NCBI GenBank assembly: GCA_002382975.1
Contig: DFTB01000010.1
Location: 50,271-114,270 of the forward strand
From: Fibrobacter sp. UBA4223
GTDB taxonomy: Bacteria > Fibrobacterota > Fibrobacteria > Fibrobacterales > Fibrobacteraceae
DNA: 64,000 bases
Reading direction: 5' to 3'
Made by a program: the position numbers and the translations under genes. Of this stretch, positions 42,775-51,232 are shown one piece after another. How positions within the stretch are numbered: the first letter of the stretch is position 1; each line of letters starts with the position of its first letter. Below the pieces are notes generated by a model. The model ran no database searches. It saw nothing but the letters and a program-made list of their open reading frames with translations, and was not told where the DNA came from.

Positions 42775-45153
42775 ATGAAAAGATTTGTAGATACGGCGTT
42801 TTTTTGTGTATTAGTCGCCGTATTTAACGCATGCTCTGATGTTAAGGATACTGCCGGCACGGATGAACAGAGCGAGGGCGTTGTGGCCATTGCCGAAAAG
42901 ACCGTTTCGGGCGTATCTCAGAAGGGGCCCTTTGTGAACGGTTCCAGTGTGACCGTTCAAGAATTGGATGGCGAAACCCTGGCGCAGACCGGTCTTGGAT
43001 TCGAAGGAAAAATCAAAAACGACATGGGAGAGTTCTCAATAAACGTAAAACGGCTAGAATCCCAGTATGCCCTTTTGAAGGCTACCGGTTTTTACCGTAA
43101 CGAGGTCACAGGCGAAAGATCCAATAGCCAGGTGACACTTTACGCGCTCACGGACCTTTCCGACCGTGATGAGGTGAACGTAAACCTGCTTACACATTTA
43201 ACATACGAACGTTCTTTGTATCTGACATCAACGGATTCCCTGTCCGTTAAAGGGGCGAAGAAACGGGCTGAGTCGGAGGTGTTCAAGTCTTTTGAAATTG
43301 AGGGGGATTTCTCTCCTGCAGAAGACCTAAACATTTTCGGAGAAAGTGAACAGAGTGCGGCACTGCTTGCTTTGTCTGTTCTGATGCAAGGAGATTTGTC
43401 TGAAGCGGCATTCAGTGAGCGACTTGCTGATTATGCGGCAGATATCGAAACTGATGGAATATGGAATGATGTAAAGATTGCGACAGCTGTTGCCGATTGG
43501 GCGTCAAATCAAGGTTTGAATGGCGGATTGGCAAGGATTCGTAGCAATGTTTATGCTTGGGGAATGCTTATGGGTGTACCCAATTTCGAAAAGTATGTAA
43601 ACAATTTCTGGTGGCAAAATTATGGTCTTGGACTTTGTGATGCCAAGCGTGAAGGGATGGTGAGGCAAAACATAAATGAATTGAGCGAAAGTTACGGGTC
43701 CTACTTTATTTGTACGAATTGTGAGTGGCGTATCGCTACAGACGTAGAGAAAGATACCTTCGGCTGGAAGGATTCTACCGATGGCGCAATCAAGGAGGGG
43801 AATGTTACAGGTTTCATCTATGTCTTTGACAACGGCGCCTGGCGTTCTGCAAGCGATGTAGAAGCTCATCTCGGTGGCTGCGTGGCGACGATAGCAGATT
43901 CTGTTGGAAAAATTGGTTCAACCTATTACACCTGTAAGTTAAAACAGTGGGTTGAATCCTCTGTTGTTGAGTATGATACTTACCACTGGACCGCGGGTAA
44001 GGATGGTGACAGCCAGTGGGGAAATGTGAATACAAAGAGTTGTTATGTGTTTGAAAATGGAGAATGGCGTTTAGGAAACGGAAACGATTGTTCGATTGGT
44101 TTACGTGGCTGTACAATGGTTCGTCAAGATACGGTGGGATTGGGCTCTGACAATGTGTGGTACAAATGTGATGTTGGGAACTGGCGTGTGGCGACGAATA
44201 TTGAAAAAGATACTGCGACATGGGGTGCCGGAGAATTTGACGGTGAAGTTCGTGCAGGCCAGGTAAATGATAAAGTCTTCTATATCTATGGAGAAGGTGA
44301 TAAAGCTTGGCGCACTGCCACTACGCTGGAGTATGACACCTATCAAAAGGAATGTTCCGAAGACGGGAAAATTGTGGATGGCCGAATTAATCCTTCATTC
44401 AAATATGTTTGTGATGATGGTGCTTTCAGGGTGGCAACAGAAAATGATGTTCTTGCAGGTGTGGGATGTACGAATTACACGGAGGGTGAATTCAAGATTT
44501 TAAGTGGACAATATTCTTACTATAAGTGTGAATCGTCTGTTTGGAATTTCACGACTGAAAAGCTGAATAAGGGTGTGATAATAGATGAGCGAGACGGTCA
44601 CGAATATAAAACGGTAGGTATCAAGTCGCAGCTATGGATGGCTGAAAATTTGAATTACAATCCTGGGCAAGGTGGTGCTGGTGATGAAGCTTATGATTGG
44701 TCTTGGTGCTATGCCAATGATCTAGATAAATGTGATACTTATGGCCGTTATTACACCTGGGCTGCGGCAATGGATTCAGCAATGACCGGTTGCGGATATG
44801 GTTCAATATGCTCTTCGGCGTTGCCGGTCCAGGGTGTCTGTCCTAGCGGTTGGCACTTGCCAAGTATGGATGAATGGGATACCCTGATTAATGCAGTGGG
44901 CATGTCCACTGCAGGCGTCAAGTCCCAAAATGGATGGGAAGAGTATGGAGTAGAAAATACGAATGCTTTCGGGTTCTCTGCATTGGCTGCTGGTGATTGT
45001 TCTAATGGCAGTTTTTACAATAGGGATGGCCTAGTCGCATATTTCTGGAGCTCCGATGCGAAAAGCGTTTACTTGCGCTTCGATGATTACGGCTTTTTTA
45101 CTAGTGGCATTACTAAGGATAGTGGCTACTCTATTCGTTGCCTTCGGGACTAG
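42775..45153 (+). CDS. Large FISUMP lipoprotein paired with TIGR02147
   Basis: A 792-residue lipoprotein from ATG 42775 (AAAGGGGA upstream), Cys at about residue 20 (VFNAC). Residues about 30-290 form a domain shared with the lipoprotein at 62654 (VSGVSQKGPFVNGSSVTVQELDG; FYRNEVTGE; VNLLTHLTYERSLYL; ALLALSVLMQGDLSE). Then come about six tandem units of roughly 50 residues with a YxCxxxxWRxAT..E.DT pattern (CEWRIATDVEKDT, GNWRVATNIEKDT, KAWRTATTLEYDT). A C-terminal FISUMP domain (DERDGHEYKTVGIKSQLWMAENLNY; CPSGWHLPSMDEWD) ends IRCLRD. Surface exposure is likely; ligand unknown. Confidence 0.87.
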   Translation: MKRFVDTAFFCVLVAVFNACSDVKDTAGTDEQSEGVVAIAEKTVSGVSQKGPFVNGSSVTVQELDGETLAQTGLGFEGKIKNDMGEFSINVKRLESQYALLKATGFYRNEVTGERSNSQVTLYALTDLSDRDEVNVNLLTHLTYERSLYLTSTDSLSVKGAKKRAESEVFKSFEIEGDFSPAEDLNIFGESEQSAALLALSVLMQGDLSEAAFSERLADYAADIETDGIWNDVKIATAVADWASNQGLNGGLARIRSNVYAWGMLMGVPNFEKYVNNFWWQNYGLGLCDAKREGMVRQNINELSESYGSYFICTNCEWRIATDVEKDTFGWKDSTDGAIKEGNVTGFIYVFDNGAWRSASDVEAHLGGCVATIADSVGKIGSTYYTCKLKQWVESSVVEYDTYHWTAGKDGDSQWGNVNTKSCYVFENGEWRLGNGNDCSIGLRGCTMVRQDTVGLGSDNVWYKCDVGNWRVATNIEKDTATWGAGEFDGEVRAGQVNDKVFYIYGEGDKAWRTATTLEYDTYQKECSEDGKIVDGRINPSFKYVCDDGAFRVATENDVLAGVGCTNYTEGEFKILSGQYSYYKCESSVWNFTTEKLNKGVIIDERDGHEYKTVGIKSQLWMAENLNYNPGQGGAGDEAYDWSWCYANDLDKCDTYGRYYTWAAAMDSAMTGCGYGSICSSALPVQGVCPSGWHLPSMDEWDTLINAVGMSTAGVKSQNGWEEYGVENTNAFGFSALAAGDCSNGSFYNRDGLVAYFWSSDAKSVYLRFDDYGFFTSGITKDSGYSIRCLRD

Positions 45154-45243
45154 GCTGCCAGTCTACGTGCTTGTTCCTGATGACAAGGAGTGGCAAGCAG
45201 GGTCTGGCTTTTAACCCCGCCTTGGGCGGAAAGGGATGATGAT

Positions 45244-45459
45244 ATGAAGAAAATGGGAAATACTGTGCTACTAGTGTTACTTGCCATATTGTGCAGCGTA
45301 ATGCTTTCAGGTTGTGGTTTTGGACGCGTTCATCGATGTATGGAAGCTCATCCAGGTTGTCGTTGGAATTGCGAACTTCAGTACGGTTGGACGGGGTATC
45401 ATGGGGCTCAGCATGATGAACTTGTACAAAAGGCTGCGGCAGAACGCTGTTATTGGTAA
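45244..45459 (+). CDS. Small lipoprotein
   Basis: A 71-residue protein with a clear lipoprotein signal peptide (MKKMGNTVLLVLLAILCSVMLSGC; lipobox LSGC at Cys24). The mature 48 residues are rich in Cys, His and Trp (RCMEAHPGCRWNCELQYGWTGYHGAQH), which could bind metal or form disulfides. No family recognised. AAAGGGA precedes ATG. It lies between the FISUMP lipoprotein and the broken FISUMP gene. A small hairpin CCGCC-TTG-GGCGG occurs upstream at 45217-45229. Confidence 0.65.
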   Translation: MKKMGNTVLLVLLAILCSVMLSGCGFGRVHRCMEAHPGCRWNCELQYGWTGYHGAQHDELVQKAAAERCYW

Positions 45460-45473
45460 AGGAGATGTGAAGT

Positions 45474-46558
45474 ATGAGAAAAGAAACGCTTATTGTTTAT
45501 ACATTCGCTTTTGTCTTGTTTGGCTGTGGTGATGAAGTCACCAAGGTCTACAACACTTATCCAGATACATCAGTTTCGATACTCGAATCAGAGAAAAAGC
45601 TGTCAAAGCAAGATTGCGATAGTTTAAATATTGGGGATATAGTATTCATAAAGGATTCTGCGTCCGTATATACATGCAATGGAAAAGAATGGATTTCTCT
45701 CAGGGGGCTAATGGTCGTGATGGCCAAAATGGAACAGATGGACATGACGGACAAAATGGAGAAAATGGCTCCGATGGTAAGAATGGGTTAGATAGGTTAG
45801 GTTGTTCCATAGTTCCGAAGGATATTGATTCCTTGAAAATTTCTTGTGGAAAGGATACCACCAGTTTGTTCATAGGTATAAATGATGAAATCTCAGGAGA
45901 GAAGCCGAATATCCTGGTTGATGAACGAGACGGGAAACAATACAGAATTGTCACCATAGGGCGGCAAACTTGGATGGCTGAAAATTTGAACTATGAATAC
46001 AACAAAGGTTCTGCACAGAGTGTCTGTTCTACGGAAGAAAATGGAGTCTGTTTACAATATGGATGATATTATACCTGGGCTGCGGCCGTTGATTCCGACG
46101 CTATTTTTTCAAAAAGTGGGGCAACATGTGGATATGACAGCAAATGTGGTTTGGACGGAACTACCGTCGTTAGGGGTGTATGCCCCAATGGTTGGCATTT
46201 GCCTTCAAGCAAGGAATGGCTAACGTTAAGGAGTATTATGGGAACTCCTGACATGTGGTGGTCAGATACAAAGTACGGCGCAAATTATGATTCATATGGT
46301 TTATCCGTACTTGTGTCCGGTCGTTGTACAAGAGGAGGAAGTCTGCAAAATGACTTTTCTTGTAATCCAACACCCCAAACCACCTCGGGATCTCTTGTGG
46401 AAGAAGCTTATTTTTGGAGTTCAGACGAATATGATTACACTAACGCCTACTATTGGAGTTTAAATAGGAATAGTTTTAGCTGGGATGCCTCCGGTAAAAA
46501 CACTATGTACAACAACAAATCCCAAGCATATTCTGTTCGTTGCGTGAAGGATTATTAG
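45474..46558 (+). pseudogene. FISUMP lipoprotein gene with frameshift and in-frame stop
   Basis: The 5' part (MRKETLIVYTFAFVLFGCGDE, a lipoprotein signal) reads in one frame to the segment CNGKEWISL, then the frame changes near 45700. It goes on as a collagen-like Gly-x-y stretch (GANGRDGQNGTDGHDGQNGE) and a FISUMP domain (DERDGKQYRIVTIGRQTWMAENLNY). At 46064-46066 a TGA replaces the Arg codon of the conserved YGRYYTWAA motif; the rest (CPNGWHLPSSKEW to VRCVKD) is intact in the same frame. Two lesions argue for a decayed gene rather than one sequencing error. Confidence 0.85.
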
Positions 46559-46681
46559 CATGATTCGAATATTAGACGCTATTCTTATTTTGGTGTATAT
46601 GCTAAAACCGGAGAATACGTTCTGTTTTATTATCCCAAGGGCAGCCCCGTGAACGATATGATCAAGATGCTTTTGCGTTAG
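46559..46681 (+). pseudogene. Orphan C-terminal fragment
   Basis: Forty sense codons directly after the stop of the broken FISUMP gene, in the same frame, ending in TAG: RRYSYFGVYAKTGEYVLFYY then PKGSPVNDMIKMLLR. Amino-acid composition looks protein-like, but there is no start codon at the left end and the family is unknown. It could be the tail of a lost gene. Confidence 0.3.
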
Positions 46682-46747
46682 GGATCGTTGCACGCAGGTG
46701 GCGAGACTTGCGACAAATCTTTCGACGGAGTTTGAAATGACATGTCG

Positions 46748-46868
46748 CAAGGCTCGATGAGCCCCGCGGCTGATCCTCTCTAGGTTCTCGCGGGGCGAGC
46801 AGAGCCCGACCCGGCCTCCCTTCGGCAAACTCAGGGCTCTGGCCGGGGAACGCCCTAAGGGCGCATTT
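46748..46868. repeat. GC-rich palindromic repeat region
   Basis: Contains GCCCCGCGG ... CGCGGGGC with an 18-20-base loop, AGAGCCC ... GGGCTCT, and GCCC-TAA-GGGC followed by ATTTTT. The last one could end transcription from the FISUMP pseudogene side. The rest of 46682-46868 contains no gene that I can support. Confidence 0.55.
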
Positions 46869-47822
46869 TTATTTGATGGCAAGGGCCTTGGCGACACATT
46901 CCGGCGAGACGCCGATAGAGCGTAGGTACTTGGCTATTTTCTTGTCGCGGGCGGCGTTTGTCTTTGCGGCCTCGGCCTTGGCGGCGGCTTCGCCCTCCCG
47001 GCGGGCAGTTCCCAGGCGGGTCGATACTTCTTCTTTCGTAACCATATCTGCTGCTACCTCCGTGATGAATGTGCTTGCCGAGTTGCGGACCCGCATGCGT
47101 TCGTAGACGTCTTCCAGGACTTCGTCTTTCCCTTTTGGAATTCGGTTGGCCGTGGGCATCTTCTTGAAAAGTTCAATCCACTCGTTTTCTAGTGAATTGG
47201 ACTTTCGCGAAACGTATTTGGTCAAGTCAATTACAATATAACTTTTTTTCGTATAGACGGGCAAGGGCTTGGATTTTTTCAAATCGGAAAGGCGGAAAAG
47301 GGCGAATTCTTCGCGGTAGTCTTTGCAGAAGTCTACATTGAAGTTGCATATCCAAATGGAATAGACTGTGGGCATTCGGTAGGGGTGTTCCGTCCGCTCC
47401 TTTTTGGAAATTTCATTGTCCAGGGTGATTTTTGCGTTGATCGTGAGCAATGAGGAATAGAGTTCAATGCGGTCGAGGAAATCTTCGTGACTTGCCCGTT
47501 GCATTTCGATATCGATGAACCGTCCGTCCATGGTGCGGGCGTGGATGTCGAAGCGGGCTGTCTTTTGTTTTGTTGTCAGTGAGCTCAGCTTGACCGTTGG
47601 CTTTAGGTTTTCAATTGAAATGATTTTATGCTCGTCGTCAAAATGCAAAATGGCGTTCAAAAAATGGATGAGTGTTTTGGGCTTTTCAAAGATTTTCTTG
47701 AAAACCACGTCGTATGTGGGGTCAAAGAAGGTTCGTTTCTTTAGCTCGGCCTCTTTCTTGCGAATGGCTTGTTGACGGAGGCTTTGACGGTCTGTCTTGT
47801 TTATTTTGTAGTTCGTGTTCAT
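46869..47822 (-). CDS. Rpn-family recombination-promoting nuclease (PD-(D/E)XK)
   Basis: A 317-residue protein of the Rpn/YhgA-like transposase-related family. N-terminal DPTYDVVFKKIFEKPKTLIHFLNAIL is the family signature; the PD-(D/E)XK core has RFDIHARTMDGRFIDIEMQ with the Asp and Glu-x-Gln catalytic set. A helical C-terminus with Ala/Lys-rich TARREGEAAAKAEAAK and GVSPECVAKAL follows. Rpn proteins nick or cut DNA and promote RecA-independent recombination; they occur in many copies in Fibrobacter-like genomes. Next to palindromic repeats. ATG 47822 is preceded by AAGGAG. Confidence 0.9.
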   Translation of the reverse strand: MNTNYKINKTDRQSLRQQAIRKKEAELKKRTFFDPTYDVVFKKIFEKPKTLIHFLNAILHFDDEHKIISIENLKPTVKLSSLTTKQKTARFDIHARTMDGRFIDIEMQRASHEDFLDRIELYSSLLTINAKITLDNEISKKERTEHPYRMPTVYSIWICNFNVDFCKDYREEFALFRLSDLKKSKPLPVYTKKSYIVIDLTKYVSRKSNSLENEWIELFKKMPTANRIPKGKDEVLEDVYERMRVRNSASTFITEVAADMVTKEEVSTRLGTARREGEAAAKAEAAKTNAARDKKIAKYLRSIGVSPECVAKALAIK

Positions 47823-47973
47823 GCACAGTACTCCTTATGAAAAATGACATCCTTTGGGGGATGTCGTGGCGCACTATGCCGAACTGTAGGAGAAATGTAG
47901 TTTATGTGTGGAAAGCGGCAAGATGAGCTTTGTAAAAGTTGTGTAAAAATGTTTCTTTTCTACATTTGTCCCC

Positions 47974-49095
47974 ATGGCAAAGAAAAAAAAAGTTTTTAAG
48001 TCGGCGGCCCTTTCCCAGGCGAACCGCAGTAGGGAACAGCGCCTGCGTGAAAATCTGATTCAGGTGGTGAACGGCCAGAGCCGTTTGTTGAACCGCCCTG
48101 AAGATTTGTACGAAATGTTGGCGGATGGTCTTGACGACATCGAGACATTCAAGGACCCTCGGGAACAGTTGGAACTTTTGGCCTGGACCTTGCGGGCGGA
48201 CTTTATCGCCTTCAAGGCGGACACCGACGAGGAGAAGGAAGGCTGGGACGCCCTCTTCTACGATGCGGGAACCTTCTTTGTGGAACTGGCCTCCCAGTAT
48301 ACCGACAAGGATTACGTGGCGGACTTGGTTCACGATCTTGCGCTAAGGCACGTGGGTGGCGAAGGCCGCTCCGTGGTGTTCCTGAGTGTGGAGGAGTTCT
48401 TGCCCAAGGAACGGGCCCAGGCCCTGCTTGCGGAACTTCTGGATGCCGTGACGGAAGTGGACCAGGGCAACCGGGAAGACATCCTGGATGCCATCTGCGA
48501 CATGGCGGATTCCATCAAGGATGCGGCCACATTCGCTAAGGCGGCCCTTTTGAAGGACCCCGACAAGAGCAACGCCACGCTAATCGATATCGCCAACGCC
48601 CAGTTTATGGCGGGGAATCTGGAACTGGCCAAGCAGTGGCTTGGCGACGTGCGGAATCCCGGTGCCGAAGACGAAGAGGCATTCTTGGATTTACAGGCGG
48701 CCATTGCCGACAGGGAAGGCCGTAAGTCCGATTGCATCAAGATGGCCCATGCCTTGTACGAGAAGTTCCCGAAGGTGGTGAACCTGGGCCGCCTCTGCGC
48801 GTTCGTGTCGGCACAGGAGGCCACCAGTTTACTGCAGGAATACGCCCGCTTCCGCAGCGGGAACGGCCTGGAGATGGACTTTATGCAACTGCTGGTGAGC
48901 CTGAAGGCCTACACCGTGCTGGAAGAATACCTGGACATGTTCGAGAAGGAACTCACCGTGCAGGATGCCCAGGACCTGAACGAAATTTCCGACGCTCTGG
49001 AGAAGGACGGCCAGAAGGCCCTGGCGCAAAGGATTCGCGACTGGACGGTAGAAGAACCCGAAGAGGCCGAAGGATTTGATAATCGAGATTCGTAA
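47974..49095 (+). CDS. Helical-repeat protein of unknown function
   Basis: A 373-residue cytoplasmic protein, nearly all helical. A basic N-terminus (MAKKKKVFKSAAL) is followed by TPR/HEAT-like helix pairs (DLYEMLADGLDDIETFKDPREQLELLAWTL; LIDIANAQFMAGNLELAKQWL; LLQEYARFRSGNGLEMDFMQLLVSL). No catalytic motif seen; resemblance to DUF6880-like repeat proteins is possible but weak. It stands alone, followed by a GACGAAA-type hairpin repeat and the dCMP deaminase gene. Confidence 0.6.
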   Translation: MAKKKKVFKSAALSQANRSREQRLRENLIQVVNGQSRLLNRPEDLYEMLADGLDDIETFKDPREQLELLAWTLRADFIAFKADTDEEKEGWDALFYDAGTFFVELASQYTDKDYVADLVHDLALRHVGGEGRSVVFLSVEEFLPKERAQALLAELLDAVTEVDQGNREDILDAICDMADSIKDAATFAKAALLKDPDKSNATLIDIANAQFMAGNLELAKQWLGDVRNPGAEDEEAFLDLQAAIADREGRKSDCIKMAHALYEKFPKVVNLGRLCAFVSAQEATSLLQEYARFRSGNGLEMDFMQLLVSLKAYTVLEEYLDMFEKELTVQDAQDLNEISDALEKDGQKALAQRIRDWTVEEPEEAEGFDNRDS

Positions 49096-49100
49096 TATTA

Positions 49101-49147
49101 TCTTTCGTCTTTCGTCTGTAGGCCCGTAGGGCCGTTCTCTCGTCTAA
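49101..49147. repeat. GACGAAA hairpin repeat, copy 3 (inverted)
   Basis: Read on the minus strand: TTAGACGAGAGAACG, hairpin GGCCC-TAC-GGGCC, CTACAGACGAAAGACGAAAGA. Same layout as the copies in the TonB operon but with another stem sequence. Confidence 0.85.
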
Positions 49148-49165
49148 TTAACTATATTCCCTACC

Positions 49166-49726
49166 ATGAACAATTCCTCTACACGTAGCAAACTTCGCGA
49201 CGAAGTATATACCCAGATGATGTGCGCCCAGGCGCGCCTCTCCAAGGATCAGAACACCCAGATGGGGGCGGTTCTCGTCTCTGCCGAGGGTCGCGTTATC
49301 AGTACCGGATACAACGGGGCCCCGGCGGGCTTTGACGACGAGACGGTACCCTACACCCGCGAAAAGCAGAAACTGGCCTACGACATCCTGGATGCGGATT
49401 CCGGCGAACTGCTGAGCCATCACGAGTTCGAGGCCAACAAGTACCCCTTCATGGTTCATGCCGAAATCAATGCCCTGCATTACGCCCGCGGGAAAGTTCC
49501 CCCTGGCTCCAAGCTGTACGTGATTGGCTTCCCCTGTGAGCGCTGCGCCCTGGATGTGAGCCTTTCGGGCGTGGCCGAGGTGTTTGTGACCAAGGACGAT
49601 TACGACCCAAAGTCTACGCTGAACAACAGCCGCGACACGGCCTACTACATGTTCGCCCAGGCGGGCATCGTGGTGACCCTCTGCGGCAAGCGCCTGCGTC
49701 CCGTGGTCTCTAAGCCGAAGGAATAG
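49166..49726 (+). CDS. dCMP deaminase-type cytidine deaminase family enzyme
   Basis: A 186-residue zinc deaminase. Zn ligands and catalytic Glu: HAEINAL and PCERCAL. The N-terminal half has the deoxycytidylate deaminase pattern (MGAVLVSAEGRVISTGYNGAPAGFDD), with a longer insertion before HAEI than in short forms. Conversion of dCMP to dUMP for thymidylate synthesis is the likely reaction, though some members act in competence (ComEB). Convergent with radA; 18 bp between stops. Confidence 0.85.
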   Translation: MNNSSTRSKLRDEVYTQMMCAQARLSKDQNTQMGAVLVSAEGRVISTGYNGAPAGFDDETVPYTREKQKLAYDILDADSGELLSHHEFEANKYPFMVHAEINALHYARGKVPPGSKLYVIGFPCERCALDVSLSGVAEVFVTKDDYDPKSTLNNSRDTAYYMFAQAGIVVTLCGKRLRPVVSKPKE

Positions 49727-49744
49727 ACCCGCGTAACAGTCCCG

Positions 49745-51139
49745 TTACTTGCGGTCCATGACCCACTTGACGGCATCGGCGATGGTGCTGACTTTCACGA
49801 TTTCAACTCCCTGAATGCTTTCGGGGAGTTTTCCGTTTCCGGGAATCAGGGCCTGGTTCATCCCCAGTCGTTTGGCCTCTTTCAGTCGCTGCTCCAGAAG
49901 GTGGACGCTGCGGATTTCGCCGGAAAGCCCCAGTTCTCCCATGGCGATGGTCTGCCTCGGCACGGGAATCCCCAGATGGTTACTCACGATGGCGAGGGCG
50001 AGGGCCAAGTCCGAAGAAGTGTCGTTCACCTTCATGCCGCCCGCGATGCTGGCAAACACGTCGGAGGCCCCGATGGAAATGCCGCCGAATTTTTCCAACA
50101 GGGCGAGGATGATGGTGAGCCGCTTGGGGTCGATGCCTGCCGCCACCCGCTGGGGTACGGCAAAACTGGTCTGGCTAACAAGGGCCTGTGTCTCGAAAAG
50201 CATGGCACGGGTACCTTCCATGGTACAGCACACCACGTTACCTGGGGTAGGAGGAGTCCCTTGCTGCAGGAACACGAGACTCGGGTTCAGCACGGGAGTG
50301 AGGCCGTGGCCCGTCATTTCCAGCACGCCGATTTCGTCGGTAGCGCCGAAGCGGTTTTTGATGGAGCGGATAATGCGGTACTGGTGATTCCGGTCGCCCT
50401 CGAAGTAGATGACCGTATCTACCATGTGTTCCAAGATGCGGGGGCCCGCAATCTGGCCGTCTTTGGTCACGTGCCCAATGAGCACGGTAATGCAGCCCGT
50501 GTTCTTGGCAAAAACCATCAGGTCCAGGGTGCATTCCCGGAGCTGGGACATGGAACCCGGCGTGCCGGAAAGGTCCTGCTTGTAGACCGTCTGGATGGAG
50601 TCGATGACCAGAATCTGGGGCTTGACCTTTTGCGCCTCGTCCAGGATTTTTTCTAGGCTGGTCTCGCATAGCAAAAGCATGTCGCTACCGGCCACGTTCA
50701 GCCGTTCGCTCCGGAGCTTCACCTGAACGGCGCTCTCTTCGCCGCTCACATACAGGCTCTTGACTCCGGCGGCGTTCATCACCGCCAGGGTGGAAAGTAC
50801 TAGGGTGGACTTGCCGATGCCCGGGTCGCCGCCGATAAGCACCAGGGAGCCGGGAGCAAAACCGCCCCCCAGTACTCGGTCTAGCTCGCTGTTGGCGGTG
50901 CTGAGCCGCCGGGTGTCTTCGGCGGCCACATCTTTCAGGGCCACCACCTGGTGTACGGGGCCGCCTAGCCCTCGACCGGAGCGGACGCCCTCCGGCGTGA
51001 TTTCGACGGAATGTTCTTTCAGGGTGCTCCAGGCTCCGCAGAATGGGCACTTGCCTGCCCATTTGGGGGTGGTGTTGCCGCATTCGGTGCAAAGGTACAC
51101 CAATTCTTTTTTTGACTTTGTTTTAGATACTGCTACCAT
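49745..51139 (-). CDS. radA: DNA repair protein RadA
   Basis: A 464-residue RecA-like ATPase acting in branch migration during recombination. Zinc finger CTECGNTTPKWAGKCPFC at the N-terminus, Walker A GGDPGIGKST, the RadA signature KNRFGATDEIGVLEM, and a C-terminal Lon-protease-like domain (GGMKVNDTSSDLALALAIVSNHLG; LGLSGEIRSV). ATG 51139 is chosen; GTG 51145 is in frame two codons earlier. No clear ribosome binding site is visible. Confidence 0.95.
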   Translation of the reverse strand: MVAVSKTKSKKELVYLCTECGNTTPKWAGKCPFCGAWSTLKEHSVEITPEGVRSGRGLGGPVHQVVALKDVAAEDTRRLSTANSELDRVLGGGFAPGSLVLIGGDPGIGKSTLVLSTLAVMNAAGVKSLYVSGEESAVQVKLRSERLNVAGSDMLLLCETSLEKILDEAQKVKPQILVIDSIQTVYKQDLSGTPGSMSQLRECTLDLMVFAKNTGCITVLIGHVTKDGQIAGPRILEHMVDTVIYFEGDRNHQYRIIRSIKNRFGATDEIGVLEMTGHGLTPVLNPSLVFLQQGTPPTPGNVVCCTMEGTRAMLFETQALVSQTSFAVPQRVAAGIDPKRLTIILALLEKFGGISIGASDVFASIAGGMKVNDTSSDLALALAIVSNHLGIPVPRQTIAMGELGLSGEIRSVHLLEQRLKEAKRLGMNQALIPGNGKLPESIQGVEIVKVSTIADAVKWVMDRK

Positions 51140-51232
51140 GTGCACTAATATAACTAAAATGCCGTGACAAAACGTGTCATTTTAAAAAATAGTGTACAAA
51201 AATGCAGTAATTTGGTGCGAATTGCGCTGATT

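Noticed and set aside
46064..46066. TGA as recoded codon in the FISUMP gene
   Set aside because: Other FISUMP copies have Arg here (YGRYYTW), a single-base change from CGA to TGA explains it, and the gene has a second lesion upstream. No recoding element was seen.
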